Origin: JAHCIE01 sp034431435
GTDB lineage: Bacteria > Chloroflexota > Anaerolineae > Epilineales > JAHCIE01
Assembly (NCBI GenBank): GCA_034431435.1
Contig: DAOUDG010000056.1
Span: 1 to 11,614 of the forward strand
Reading direction: 5' to 3'
Length of the DNA stretch: 11,614 bases
Positions 1 through 6,799 of this stretch are shown piece after piece. The notes beneath the pieces are model-generated. The model was not told where the DNA came from. It searched no databases and saw only the letters and a list, made by a program, of their open reading frames with translations. Made by a program: the position numbers and the translations under genes. Within the stretch, counting starts at the first letter, position 1. The number at the start of each line of letters is the position of its first letter.

Positions 1-72
1 CGCGGCGGCCTGGGGGGCGGCGGTGGGCGCGGCGGCCTGGGGGGCGGCGGTGGGCGCGGCGGCCTGGGGGGC
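1..72. repeat. 27-bp tandem repeat encoding the lipoprotein linker
   Basis: A 27-bp unit occurs at 1-27 and 28-54, identical as read, and continues for 18 more bases (55-72) before diverging. It may extend left beyond the window. The unit is nine codons, so changes in copy number keep the lipoprotein reading frame and only change linker length. Confidence 0.9.
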
Positions 73-153
73 CGGCGCAGCGCTACTGCAGCCGACGACC
101 AGGGCCAGCAACAGGACTATGGTGAAACCTAGCAGAGCATGGGCGCGAGACAT
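1..153 (-). CDS. Lipoprotein N-terminus (partial), possibly an ABC transporter substrate-binding protein
   Basis: Reading leftward from the ATG at 153, 51 codons stay open to the window edge, so the gene is cut off. The start is supported by a strong ribosome binding site, GGAGGAG, about 5-7 bases upstream. The protein begins with MSRAHALLGF, then a hydrophobic run (residues 10-20), then the lipobox LVVGC with Cys22 as the predicted lipidated residue. It would therefore be exported and anchored by lipid to the outer face of the membrane. Residues 27-51 are a low-complexity Ala/Pro/Thr/Gln linker made of 9-residue repeats (AAPTAAPQA type). Such lipobox-plus-linker starts are common on solute-binding proteins of ABC transporters, but the functional domain is outside the window, so that identity is a guess. 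It lies 43 bp downstream of the amidohydrolase gene on the same strand, with no terminator seen between them. Confidence 0.75.
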   Translation of the reverse strand, partial: MSRAHALLGFTIVLLLALVVGCSSAAPAPQAAAPTAAPQAAAPTAAPQAAA

Positions 154-196
154 GACGTTCTCCTCCGTGGGAAAGTGGGGGCCGTTGACGGTCCAG

Positions 197-1138
197 CTAA
201 TCGAGATGCAGCAAGCGCCGGGCGTTGCCGCTGAAGACAAGCTCCAGGGTGGCCTGGGGCACGTTGAGGTCGCGCAGGTCGCGCAGCTGGTCCTGGAGGT
301 AGCGGACAGCAAAGCCGCGCGGGAACCAGCTCGAGTCGGTGCCGAAGAGGATGCGCGTTGGGCCAATTGTCTCCAGATACTTGCGGAATAGGCCTTGCAC
401 CGTCACATCGCCCCATACCCAACGCACCCACTGGTTGGATCCCGAGGTGTCGATATGCACATTGGCGCACGCCCAGCACAGCATCAGCATGTCGTTGATG
501 TAGCCACAGCCGAAGTGGGGGACGACAAAGTTGACCTCAGGGAAGGCTTTGGCGACATCATGGAGAATCAGGGGATTGATGTTGACGTGGTTGGCGATGC
601 CACCCCCGCTGCCCTGAATGCCGAAGTGAATCAGCACCGGTACGTTGTAGGCGGCGCACACTTCCCAGAGCGGGTAGGCCGCCCGGTCGGTGATAGGGCG
701 GTCGAGATTGGGGCCGAGGGTCTTGTAGCCGCGGAAGCCATACTCGCGGATGCACCGCTCCATCTCGTCGGCGGCGTCAGGACCGAAGGGGTCGTGATGG
801 GCGAAGCCGATGAAGCGATCGGGGTAGAGGGCGCAGGTGCGGGCCAGCGCCTCGTTGCCGCCGCCGGTGACCCACACGATACGGTCGATGCCGTACCTGT
901 CCAGCTCAGCCTTCCAGCGGTGAGCCTGCTCTTCAGGGGTGTGCTTATCGGTTTCTGGTGCGGGAAAGTCCCAGGCCAGCCGCCACTCCCGGTTGTAGTG
1001 CGCGGCCTGTTCACGCTGGAGCTGGAAGCGCCGCTCGCCGACCTCGGCGGCCAGGCGCTGACGGTGCGCTTCGAACATCGGCTCGTGGACAGGGAAGTGG
1101 GAGTGGAAATCGATGATGGTCAGGTCTTGGTAAGCCAT
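197..1138 (-). CDS. Amidohydrolase family 2 metal-dependent hydrolase/decarboxylase
   Basis: A 313-residue TIM-barrel protein of the amidohydrolase-2 family (ACMSD-like hydrolases and decarboxylases). Visible motifs in order: the metal-binding HxH pair in IIDFHSHF (His12, His14); GFRGYKTLGP (near 134-143); His171 in VLIHFGIQG; His208 in FVVPHFGCG; Asp268 in ILFGTDSSW; and the typical tail FSGNARRLLHLD. All expected metal or catalytic positions are present and the length is normal, so it is probably active. The substrate cannot be named from sequence; family members act on aromatic or unsaturated carboxylic acids and lactones. The ATG at 1138 is chosen over an in-frame TTG at 1180 because a consensus promoter at 1164-1193 puts the transcript start near 1157. 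The gene lies 88 bp downstream of sthA on the same strand but appears to have its own promoter. Confidence 0.88.
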   Translation of the reverse strand: MAYQDLTIIDFHSHFPVHEPMFEAHRQRLAAEVGERRFQLQREQAAHYNREWRLAWDFPAPETDKHTPEEQAHRWKAELDRYGIDRIVWVTGGGNEALARTCALYPDRFIGFAHHDPFGPDAADEMERCIREYGFRGYKTLGPNLDRPITDRAAYPLWEVCAAYNVPVLIHFGIQGSGGGIANHVNINPLILHDVAKAFPEVNFVVPHFGCGYINDMLMLCWACANVHIDTSGSNQWVRWVWGDVTVQGLFRKYLETIGPTRILFGTDSSWFPRGFAVRYLQDQLRDLRDLNVPQATLELVFSGNARRLLHLD

Positions 1139-1163
1139 GAAGCCTCGCTGCGCTGTTTGGCTG

Positions 1164-1193
1164 ATTATAGGCCCCGGCAAAGCGGACTGTCAA
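1164..1193 (-). promoter_or_regulatory. Consensus sigma70-type promoter of the amidohydrolase gene
   Basis: On the minus strand, TTGACA (1193-1188) and TATAAT (1169-1164) are separated by 18 bp. Both hexamers match the consensus at all 12 positions. Transcription would start near 1157 and give a leader of about 20 bases before the ATG at 1138. The element lies in the spacer after sthA, so the amidohydrolase can be expressed independently of sthA. Confidence 0.75.
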
Positions 1194-1226
1194 TGTCGGC
1201 TGCCGCTGTTGCCTGGCGACGCATTG

Positions 1227-2630
1227 CTACTCCAGGCGATTGACGCCATCGAAACCGGCGACTTTGTAGCACTCGGCCAACGTGGGGTAGTTGAAGACAG
1301 TGTTGACGAAATAGTCGATGCTACCGTTGAAGGCGAGGACGGCCTGGCCGATATGAATCAGCTCGCTTGCGCCTTCGCCGATGATGTGGACACCGAGCAG
1401 TCGCCGCGTCTCCAGGTGGAAGACGAGCTTGAGGAGGCCGGTGGTATCGCCGATAATCTGGCCGCGCGCGATCTCGCGATATCTGGCCTTGCCGACCTCG
1501 TAGGCTACATCCTGCCTGGTAAGCTCTTCCTCGTTCTGGCCCACTGTCGATATCTCAGGAATCGTATAGATGCCGTAGGGGTAGAGAGATGGCAGGCTGC
1601 TGGTGGGATAGCCGAAGGCGTGGGCGGCGGCCAGGCGGCCCTGTTCCATGCTGGTGGAAGCCAGGCTGGGAAAGCCGATGACATCGCCCACGGCGTAGAT
1701 GTGGGGGGCCGCGGTCTGATAGTGCGTATTTACGGTAATGCGCCCCCGGTCATCGGCCTGGATGCCGACGGCGGGCAGGTTGAGGCTGTCGGTGGCCCCG
1801 GTGCGGCCGATGCTGTAGAGGGCCTTCTCGGTGACGATCTGCTTGCCACTCTTGAGCGAGATTCGGACGCGGTCGTCGTGGTCATCGTAGCCGGGTTCGA
1901 TCGCTTGCACGTCCTCGCCGAGGCGCAGGGTGACGCGGTTCTCGCGCAGGTGGTAGGCGAGCGTGTCCATGATTTCGCTGTCAACGAAGGGCAGCAGGCG
2001 GTCGCGCTTGTCGATGAGCGTGACCTTGACGCCCAGGGCGGCAAAGATGCTGGCGTACTCCAGGCCAACGACACCCGCACCCACGACGGCCAGGCTGCGC
2101 GGGAGGCGGTCCAGGTGGAGGATATCGTCGCTGATGAAGATGCGCTGCCCATCGAAGGACATATGGGGGTCCTTCGTGGCTGTCGTGCCGACGGCGATGA
2201 CGATGGTAGCGGCTGTCACGTCCCGGTAGCCACCACCAATGTAGCGCAGGCGAATCGTGTGGGCGTCGATGAAGCTCGCCTCACCGGAGATGACCTCGAC
2301 CCGATTGCGCATGAGCTGCGAGCGTGTCACGTCGATCTCGTGGCTCATCACGAAATTGGTGCGCAGAAGCAGGTCGGACATGGTGATGTCCTGCTTGACC
2401 GTGTACGACGCGCCGTAGATGCCGCGCTCGCGATAGCCGGTCAGGTACAGGACTGCCTCCCGCAAGGTTTTGCTGGGGATAGTGCCGGTGTTGATGCACA
2501 CGCCGCCGACGACGGCCTTGCGCTCGACGACGGCCACGTGCTTATCGAGCTTGGCAGCCTGAATAGCGGCGCGCTGGCCGGCCGGACCGGAGCCAATCAC
2601 CAGCAGGTCGTAGTCGTAATTGTCTGGCAC
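1227..2630 (-). CDS. sthA: Soluble (Si-specific) NAD(P)+ transhydrogenase
   Basis: A cytoplasmic flavoprotein of the pyridine nucleotide-disulfide oxidoreductase family that transfers hydride between NADH and NADPH. From the GTG at 2630 it is 467 residues, matching the usual ~466 of SthA, and the start MPDNYDYDLLVIGSG aligns with known SthA starts. GAGGG five bases upstream supports this start; a GTG 12 codons earlier (2666) would overlap the proposed promoter. Motifs: FAD-binding GSGPAG (13-18); GGVCINTGTIPSK (43-54); second dinucleotide fold GAGVVG (184-189); FAD-binding YAVGDVIGFPSLAS (312-325); and C-terminal FNYPTLAECYKVA. The second cysteine of the redox-active pair found in lipoamide dehydrogenases is Thr50, and the C-terminal catalytic His position is Tyr. 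Both changes are typical of transhydrogenases and argue against lipoamide dehydrogenase or mercuric reductase. Confidence 0.93.
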   Translation of the reverse strand: MPDNYDYDLLVIGSGPAGQRAAIQAAKLDKHVAVVERKAVVGGVCINTGTIPSKTLREAVLYLTGYRERGIYGASYTVKQDITMSDLLLRTNFVMSHEIDVTRSQLMRNRVEVISGEASFIDAHTIRLRYIGGGYRDVTAATIVIAVGTTATKDPHMSFDGQRIFISDDILHLDRLPRSLAVVGAGVVGLEYASIFAALGVKVTLIDKRDRLLPFVDSEIMDTLAYHLRENRVTLRLGEDVQAIEPGYDDHDDRVRISLKSGKQIVTEKALYSIGRTGATDSLNLPAVGIQADDRGRITVNTHYQTAAPHIYAVGDVIGFPSLASTSMEQGRLAAAHAFGYPTSSLPSLYPYGIYTIPEISTVGQNEEELTRQDVAYEVGKARYREIARGQIIGDTTGLLKLVFHLETRRLLGVHIIGEGASELIHIGQAVLAFNGSIDYFVNTVFNYPTLAECYKVAGFDGVNRLE

Positions 2631-2656
2631 GCTGTCCCTCGCTTTCGCCGGGGCCA

Positions 2657-2665
2657 ATGATAACA
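2657..2665 (-). promoter_or_regulatory. Possible extended -10 promoter of sthA
   Basis: The minus strand reads TGTTATCAT: an extended -10 'TGn' followed by TATCAT, which matches TATAAT at 5 of 6 positions. No clear -35 box is seen 16-18 bp upstream. The transcript would start near 2650, about 20 bases before the GTG start at 2630. No other gene start or convincing terminator is seen between 2631 and 2705. Confidence 0.4.
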
Positions 2666-2705
2666 CAGTCAGTCGCCCCTGCTGTGCCCCAGATCCTGCC
2701 GGCGA

Positions 2706-2917
2706 TCAGGCCTGGAAGACGTCAGTGTCGGTGAGGTGAAGGAGCCGCGCGAGATTGCCCCCCAGGACCGCCTCGCGGTCGCCAGGCGGCCAATGGGACA
2801 CTACATCAGCGATGGCGCTGGGTGTGCTTCCGCCCCAGGCCAGTATGTGGCCCTGGCGTGCGTCGGGTAGCGCGTCGCGTCGCGGGCGAACATATGGGCG
2901 TTCCACTCGATGACCAC
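2706..2917 (-). pseudogene. Amidohydrolase family 2 remnant (N-terminus joined out of frame to C-terminus)
   Basis: Two pieces of one gene lie side by side in different frames. From a GTG at 2917, six bases after the enolase-family stop, the frame reads VVIEWNAHMF then ARDATRYPTHARATY. This is like the N-terminus of amidohydrolase-2 proteins, where the 'NAH' carries a metal-binding His. Around 2840-2850 the similarity moves to another frame reading ILAWGGSTPSAIADVVSHW and then DREAVLGGNLARLLHL, ending at the TGA at 2706-2708. That is the usual family tail; the intact amidohydrolase in this window ends FSGNARRLLHLD. About 25 N-terminal and 50 C-terminal residues remain of an expected ~280-300, so the catalytic barrel is gone. 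The first frame hits a stop soon after the join. It is the third member of the degraded rraA-enolase-amidohydrolase operon. Family assignment of each piece is from recognition, not a search. Confidence 0.6.
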
Positions 2918-2923
2918 GCCGCC

Positions 2924-3577
2924 TCACTCGAACCAGGTCGTGCCCGGCCACTGGTACTGGCGGGCCACGGTCTCATCCAGGTCCAGGCCGATGCCGGGGC
3001 GGTCGGTGAGGGTGATATAGCCGTCGTGGATGATGTTCTCTTTCTCCCGAATGATCGTTGTCCAGTAGTCGCGGTGCAGCCTGTGGAACTCGAGCACGAG
3101 GAAGTTGGGGATAGTGGCACAGACGTGGGCGGAGGCCAGGCTGCCGATGGGCGAGGCGACGTTGTGGGGCGCGAAGGGGATGTAGTACGTCTCGGCCAGA
3201 TTGGCGATTTTGCGGCACTCGGAGAGACGTATCTTGTCGCGGAACTTGCCGCCCAACAGGGCGTAGACGGGGACGCCCAGGGCCTTGCCCTTCAAGCCCC
3301 ACAGCGCGATCTCGATGCCCGGCAGGGCAGTGATGAACGCGCCCGCGAAGCCGCCCTCGAAGACGTAGCGTCGGCGCAGGTCCTCGAAGATGGCGTCAAT
3401 CTGGAAGGGATCGCGCCCGACCAGCTCGGGGCGCAGGTGATGGATGAGAGCGATGGCGGCTGTGCCGCCGTGGACGCACTCGCCGAGGCCGGTGATACCG
3501 GCGTCCGTCTCGATTCTGACCCACAGGTGCAGGCAATGCCCCACGCTCGCCGCCGTCTTGACCGCGGTGATTTTCAT
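2924..3577 (-). pseudogene. Mandelate racemase/enolase-superfamily (sugar acid dehydratase-like) gene with internal deletion
   Basis: The ATG at 3577 opens 217 residues, against about 370-400 for this family. Residues 1-118 are the N-terminal capping domain and barrel start (MKITAVKTAA; GITGLGECVHGG; GIEIALWGLKGKALGVPVY; ALLGGKFRDKIRL). Residue 119 onward is the C-terminal barrel end (SECRKIANLAETYYIPFAPHN, ASPIGSLASAH, then a normal tail ending VPGT-like QWPGTTWFE). The parts meet near nucleotide 3224 in frame, with roughly 130-170 residues missing. The missing part normally holds the KxK motif and the Asp/Glu/Glu metal ligands, while the later His of 'APHN' remains. The product should not be catalytic. 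Its ATG overlaps the preceding aldolase stop as ATGA, a sign of translational coupling. The family resembles D-galactonate dehydratase-type enzymes; the exact substrate is unknown. Confidence 0.75.
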
Positions 3578-3731
3578 GCTCCGCCGCCTTCGCCTTCAGA
3601 GGCGCGCCATGCCTCGTAGTCCCGCCAGCCCTCGTCGTTCAACGGATAGTACTTCATCAGACTGCCCCCCTCGGCCAGCTTGAGGCGGCTGAACACCTCC
3701 CAGTCCTCGTGCGCTCCGCCGTGCTCAAGGA
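3574..3731 (-). pseudogene. C-terminal fragment of an RraA-family (HMG/CHA aldolase-like) protein
   Basis: The frame reads LLEHGGAHEDWEVFSRLKLA, then EGGSLMKYYPLND and EGWRDYEAWRASEGEGGGA, and ends at the TGA at 3574-3576, which overlaps the next gene's ATG. It closely matches the tail of the RraA-family gene at 6784-7386 (IEHGGAHEDWEVFSHLKLAE). Only about 50 residues of an expected ~250 are present, and no start codon or ribosome binding site precedes them. Similarity stops near 3731, where the regulator gene's last codons begin (its stop is at 3725-3727). The body of this aldolase gene was therefore lost or replaced next to the regulator. RraA-family proteins include 4-hydroxy-4-methyl-2-oxoglutarate aldolases and regulators of RNase E; this subfamily is usually metabolic. 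Confidence 0.75.
3661..3720. repeat. Direct repeat shared with 6895-6954 (RraA-family C-terminal coding DNA)
   Basis: By hand alignment, 3661-3720 matches 6895-6954 at 55 of 60 positions, including an exact 34-bp run (3687-3720 and 6921-6954). Both copies encode the EHGGAHEDWEVFS..LKLAE segment in the same orientation. They flank the regulator gene and the small membrane protein gene, about 3.2 kb apart, so recombination between them could delete that block. Confidence 0.85.
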
Positions 3732-6268
3732 GTCGTCGAGACCTCCGATGGCGCCGCCTCCAGCGCATACTGGATGGCGCGCTTCACCGTCATCGCGCGG
3801 CCCTCAGCGCGGAGCGTGGCGAACTGCTCCCCATCGAGCAGGGTGCGCAGAGAGACCACCATGCGCTCATAGTCGACAAACTGATAGACAGACGGGGGGG
3901 GAAGACTAATGCGTTCACGCAGCTCCTCGGCGACTCCCCACAGTCGTGCTGCGCGCTGCGGCTCCCCCATCCCCGCATACGCTACTGCCAACGCCTCAAA
4001 ACTCTCCGCGACGGCTTGCCTGTTGCCCAACTCCCAATTCAAGCTAACCCGCTCTCGTAGCAGCACCAGTGCATGATAATAGTCGCCTTGAAGCAGGGTG
4101 GTCATGCTGAGGGCGGTGAGGCTACCTACAATGGTCACCTTGTGGCCTACCTCCCGCCGTATCGCCAGAACCTCTTCAAGCCGCGGGCGCGCCGCCGTGT
4201 AGTCGCCTTGCCAGAGCATCATACTACCAACACCATGCAGCGCCACGCCGATGCCCCAGCTGTCCTGTAATTTTCGAAATAGTGCGAGACTCTCGTCATA
4301 AGCAACTTTGGCCGCTTCATAGTCACCCTGGTTGCGGGCCGCCATGCCGAGGTAATGTAGAGCCTGGGCTAGGGGCCACAAGTCCTCTGCCGCCCGCAAG
4401 AGTGCCACGCTCTCCGCCTCCAGTGCGCGCGCCGTAATGTGATTCCCTAGATATAGGGCGACCAGCCCCTGTACATACAGCGTGCAGCCGACGCGACGCT
4501 CGTCCCGTACTGCCCGCCCTATCGAGACGCTCTCCTCCGCCGAAGACCACGCTACAGCATAATCGCCTTGCACGAACGTGAGGAGAGCCAGGGTGCGGAG
4601 GGCGTCCGCTCGGAGCGCTGCGATTGCGGGCCTCAACGTTCCTGGTAGGCTCAGCACCCTCTCGCACCATCGGCGGCCCTCACTGTGGTAACTGCGCAAA
4701 TCCCAGAAATGCTCCAGCCCCGCAACGAGCCGCAACCCTATCTCGGCACTCTCCGTCTCGATCGCCCACTCCAACGCAGCTCGTATATTGTCGTGCTCAC
4801 TCTCTAGTCGCTCCGTCCACTCTCTCTGGCCTGGCCCTCGCAGCTTCGGCTGCGCTTCCTCAACGAACGCCAGATAATGCTGCGCGTGGCGCCACCGCAA
4901 GACCTCGCTCTCACCGCTCTTGGCCAGCCGCTCCAACGCGTATGCCCGAATGGTCTCCAGCATCGTATAACGTGGCTGGGCGCCGCGCTCCTCGATCTGA
5001 CGAAGCAGGCTGTTGTCGACCAGCGAGGCCACCCCATCCAGCATGTCAACACCAGGCGTGTCTCCGGAAGAGAATACGGCCTCGGCCGCGTCCAGGGTGA
5101 AGCCACCAATGAAGACGGAGAGGCCGCAGAATAAGGCCCTCGTGTCCTCATCCAACAAATCATAGCTCCACGCGATAGCATTCCGCATCGTCTGCTGGCG
5201 AGTAGGTAAGTCACGCGGGCCGCCTGTCAGCAGCTCGAGACGGTTTGTTAGCCGGGCGAGAATACCTCGTGGCGGCAGCAGCTTAACGCGGGCCGCCGCA
5301 AGCTCAATGGCCAGAGGTAGTCCGTCGAGACGATGACAAATCTCAGCAATGACTTGCGCATTCTCAGCCGTCAGCGCGAAGCTGGGCTCGATGGCCAGAG
5401 CGCGTTGGACAAATAGCTCGACGGCCGCGTACTGAGACAGGTCTTGCGGGGTCGGCAGGCTCTTTAGAAGATCCGGGAGCGCCAGTGGCGGCACCGGGAA
5501 CTCGTGCTCGCCACGCACACGCAACGGCATACGACTGGTCACGAGCGACTTGAGTCGCGGGCAGGCGGCTAACAGATTGGCCACGACGGGCGCGGCCGAT
5601 ACGACTTGCTCGAAGTTGTCGAGCAGCAGCAGCATCTGCTTGTCCTGTAGGAAGTGTTTGAGACTCTCCAGGAGCGGCCGGTCGCTCACACTGCGAACAT
5701 CCAGCGTTTGGGCAATGGTCAAGGCCATCAGACCGGGGTCGCTGATTCGGCTTAGGTCAACGAAGAAAGTACCCGCCTCAAAGTGGTCGAGCAACTCGGC
5801 CGCAACCTGTAGACCGAGGCGGGTCTTGCCCGTGCCGCCGGGGCCTGTCAGAGTTACCAATCCCACGTCGGGTCGCAAGAGGCATTCCTGGATGGTGGCT
5901 ATTTCGCGCTCACGGCCAAGCAGAGGGGTGCGGGGTACTTGGAGAGTGCCGGGGTGGGTGTCGAGTACCCGGCGTAGGGGCCAGTCGGCGTTTCGGGCCT
6001 GCACGCCGACTGGGGCCGGGAGTGTCGTCGCTACAGTCTCGTCACGCGCGAACCGGATCAGGGCTGAACGATCCTCAGGCGCCACCTCGAGTATCTCTGC
6101 CAGCTTCTCCACCATCGACCTCGACGGTCGCCGCTCATCCGCCTCGACCTTGCGGATTGTCATCACGGAGTAGCCGACGTGAGCAGCCAACTCGTTCTGA
6201 GTCAGACCCAGGCTGCGCCGTCTTCGTTTCAGCCACTGGCCGAAGGATAAGTGTGTACTCACGGGCAC
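3725..6268 (-). CDS. XRE-type HTH / NB-ARC ATPase / TPR transcriptional regulator (STAND family)
   Basis: An 847-residue cytoplasmic signal-integrating regulator. Domains: XRE helix-turn-helix (about 8-62, with GLTQNELAAHVGYSVMTIRK); linker; NB-ARC ATPase with LLGREREI (116-123), Walker A GPGGTGKT (142-149), Walker B MLLLLDNFEQ (212-221), TSRMPLRVRGE (244-254) and GLPLAIELAA (316-325); winged helix with RNAIAWSYDLLDEDTRALF (362-380); then TPR-like repeats. QGDY or an equivalent recurs at 567, 607 (LGNH), 647, 687, 727 and 767 (MGEP), a strict 40-residue period. STAND proteins of this layout bind a ligand with the TPR part and switch on ATP binding; the ligand is unknown. All key ATPase motifs are present. 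The start is a GTG preceded by GGGGAG; another GTG two codons later (6262) is equally possible. It is divergent from the small gene at 6449 and followed directly by the aldolase remnant. Confidence 0.9.
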   Translation of the reverse strand: MPVSTHLSFGQWLKRRRRSLGLTQNELAAHVGYSVMTIRKVEADERRPSRSMVEKLAEILEVAPEDRSALIRFARDETVATTLPAPVGVQARNADWPLRRVLDTHPGTLQVPRTPLLGREREIATIQECLLRPDVGLVTLTGPGGTGKTRLGLQVAAELLDHFEAGTFFVDLSRISDPGLMALTIAQTLDVRSVSDRPLLESLKHFLQDKQMLLLLDNFEQVVSAAPVVANLLAACPRLKSLVTSRMPLRVRGEHEFPVPPLALPDLLKSLPTPQDLSQYAAVELFVQRALAIEPSFALTAENAQVIAEICHRLDGLPLAIELAAARVKLLPPRGILARLTNRLELLTGGPRDLPTRQQTMRNAIAWSYDLLDEDTRALFCGLSVFIGGFTLDAAEAVFSSGDTPGVDMLDGVASLVDNSLLRQIEERGAQPRYTMLETIRAYALERLAKSGESEVLRWRHAQHYLAFVEEAQPKLRGPGQREWTERLESEHDNIRAALEWAIETESAEIGLRLVAGLEHFWDLRSYHSEGRRWCERVLSLPGTLRPAIAALRADALRTLALLTFVQGDYAVAWSSAEESVSIGRAVRDERRVGCTLYVQGLVALYLGNHITARALEAESVALLRAAEDLWPLAQALHYLGMAARNQGDYEAAKVAYDESLALFRKLQDSWGIGVALHGVGSMMLWQGDYTAARPRLEEVLAIRREVGHKVTIVGSLTALSMTTLLQGDYYHALVLLRERVSLNWELGNRQAVAESFEALAVAYAGMGEPQRAARLWGVAEELRERISLPPPSVYQFVDYERMVVSLRTLLDGEQFATLRAEGRAMTVKRAIQYALEAAPSEVSTTP

Positions 6269-6309
6269 CTCTCTCCCCGCGTGGAACCGGGCGAAGCTCC
6301 CCTCTCAAT

Positions 6310-6328
6310 ATTGTACCGCTTTTGTACC
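6310..6328 (-). promoter_or_regulatory. Direct repeat operator / -10 candidate upstream of the regulator
   Basis: TTGTACC occurs at 6311-6317 and 6322-6328, 11 bp apart, which is about one helical turn. On the minus strand one copy overlaps TACAAT (6315-6310), a possible -10 for the regulator gene 42 bp downstream. No convincing -35 is seen. A repeated box over the -10 and close to an HTH regulator's start would suit autoregulation, but this is inference. Confidence 0.35.
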
Positions 6329-6395
6329 ACAGAGTCGGTCTACAGCGACCCCAGTTCCGTGGTTTACTGCCAGCAGAGTAGTATCCGAAAGAGGT

Positions 6396-6407
6396 CGTCA
6401 CCTGACG
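6396..6407. promoter_or_regulatory. Short inverted repeat in the divergent intergenic region
   Basis: CGTCA and TGACG flank a CC centre, forming a 12-bp inverted repeat about 42 bp upstream of the small membrane protein start. It lies between two divergent genes, one of which encodes an HTH regulator, so it could be an operator. Repeats this short also occur by chance. Confidence 0.25.
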
Positions 6408-6448
6408 GCAGCCGCAAATGGGCTACACCAAGACAGGAGTGTACTGCC

Positions 6449-6799
6449 ATGCCTAGGATAGGTCCCTCCATCTCCATCTGGCTGCGACGCCGCCTGTCGG
6501 CGCTATTCCCGCTGCTCGTGCTCGCCATCATCTGCGTCAGTGTGGCCTACGATCTACAGACAGAGCGGCGACCTGTCGTCCGAGCGCCCGCCGTCCTCGC
6601 CCCCACACTAAGCGAGGCAGAGAGGCGGGCGTGGCGCGAGTGGCACGACGAGTTGATGGCCCCGCCTCCATCTAATCAGCTGACCTACACCCCGGACACA
6701 TCGGCAGCAGAGAGGCGGGCGTGGCGCGAGTGGCACGACGAGTTGATGGCCCCGCCTCCATCGCATGCAGATGCAGGGCACCTCTACACCGTGCCGTGA
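6449..6799 (+). CDS. Small membrane-anchored protein with a duplicated 'AERRAWREWHDELMAPPPS' motif
   Basis: I do not recognise this family. From the ATG at 6449 it is 116 residues; AGGAG nine bases upstream supports the start. An Arg-rich N-terminus (WLRRRLSALF) is followed by one hydrophobic helix (about 19-34, LFPLLVLAIICVSVAY), so it is probably a signal anchor with the C-terminus outside the cytoplasm. A polar linker leads to two copies of AERRAWREWHDELMAPPPS (57-75 and 87-105), which start 30 residues apart. Each copy is rich in Arg, Trp and Glu, is probably helical, and ends in a Pro cap followed by a variable tail containing L-Y-T. The gene is divergent from the XRE-STAND regulator (180-bp gap) and overlaps the end of the convergent RraA-family gene by 16 bp. 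Its function is unknown. Support comes from the ribosome binding site, the hydrophobic helix and a duplication in whole codons; it could still be a spurious frame. Confidence 0.6.
   Translation: MPRIGPSISIWLRRRLSALFPLLVLAIICVSVAYDLQTERRPVVRAPAVLAPTLSEAERRAWREWHDELMAPPPSNQLTYTPDTSAAERRAWREWHDELMAPPPSHADAGHLYTVP
6617..6762. repeat. 56-bp exact direct repeat, 90-bp period, inside the small membrane protein gene
   Basis: Positions 6617-6672 and 6707-6762 are identical over 56 bp as read, separated by 34 bp. The 90-bp period equals 30 codons, so the frame is kept. The sequences after each copy are diverged but both encode an L-Y-T segment, which suggests that a whole 30-codon unit was duplicated and only part stayed identical. 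Confidence 0.93.

Noticed and set aside
1..72. Possible CRISPR array
   Set aside because: The 27-bp units are directly adjacent with no spacers and encode a lipoprotein linker.
1139..1180. Upstream TTG start (1180) for the amidohydrolase
   Set aside because: It lies upstream of the transcription start predicted from the consensus promoter and adds residues not typical of the family.
395..1243. Plus-strand open frame opposite the intact amidohydrolase
   Set aside because: Shadow of the amidohydrolase gene, with no ribosome binding site and no family features.
1227..2630. Dihydrolipoamide dehydrogenase or mercuric reductase for the flavoprotein
   Set aside because: The second redox cysteine is Thr50 and the C-terminal catalytic His position is Tyr, as in soluble transhydrogenases.
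1137..2660. Long plus-strand open frame of about 507 codons opposite sthA
   Set aside because: It is antisense to a clear, motif-complete sthA; its protein has no recognisable motif and arises from GC-rich codon bias.
2822..3619. Plus-strand open frame of 265 codons across the enolase-family remnant
   Set aside because: The minus strand carries the recognised family motifs; this frame is low-complexity Ala/Gly/Val/Asp-rich shadow.
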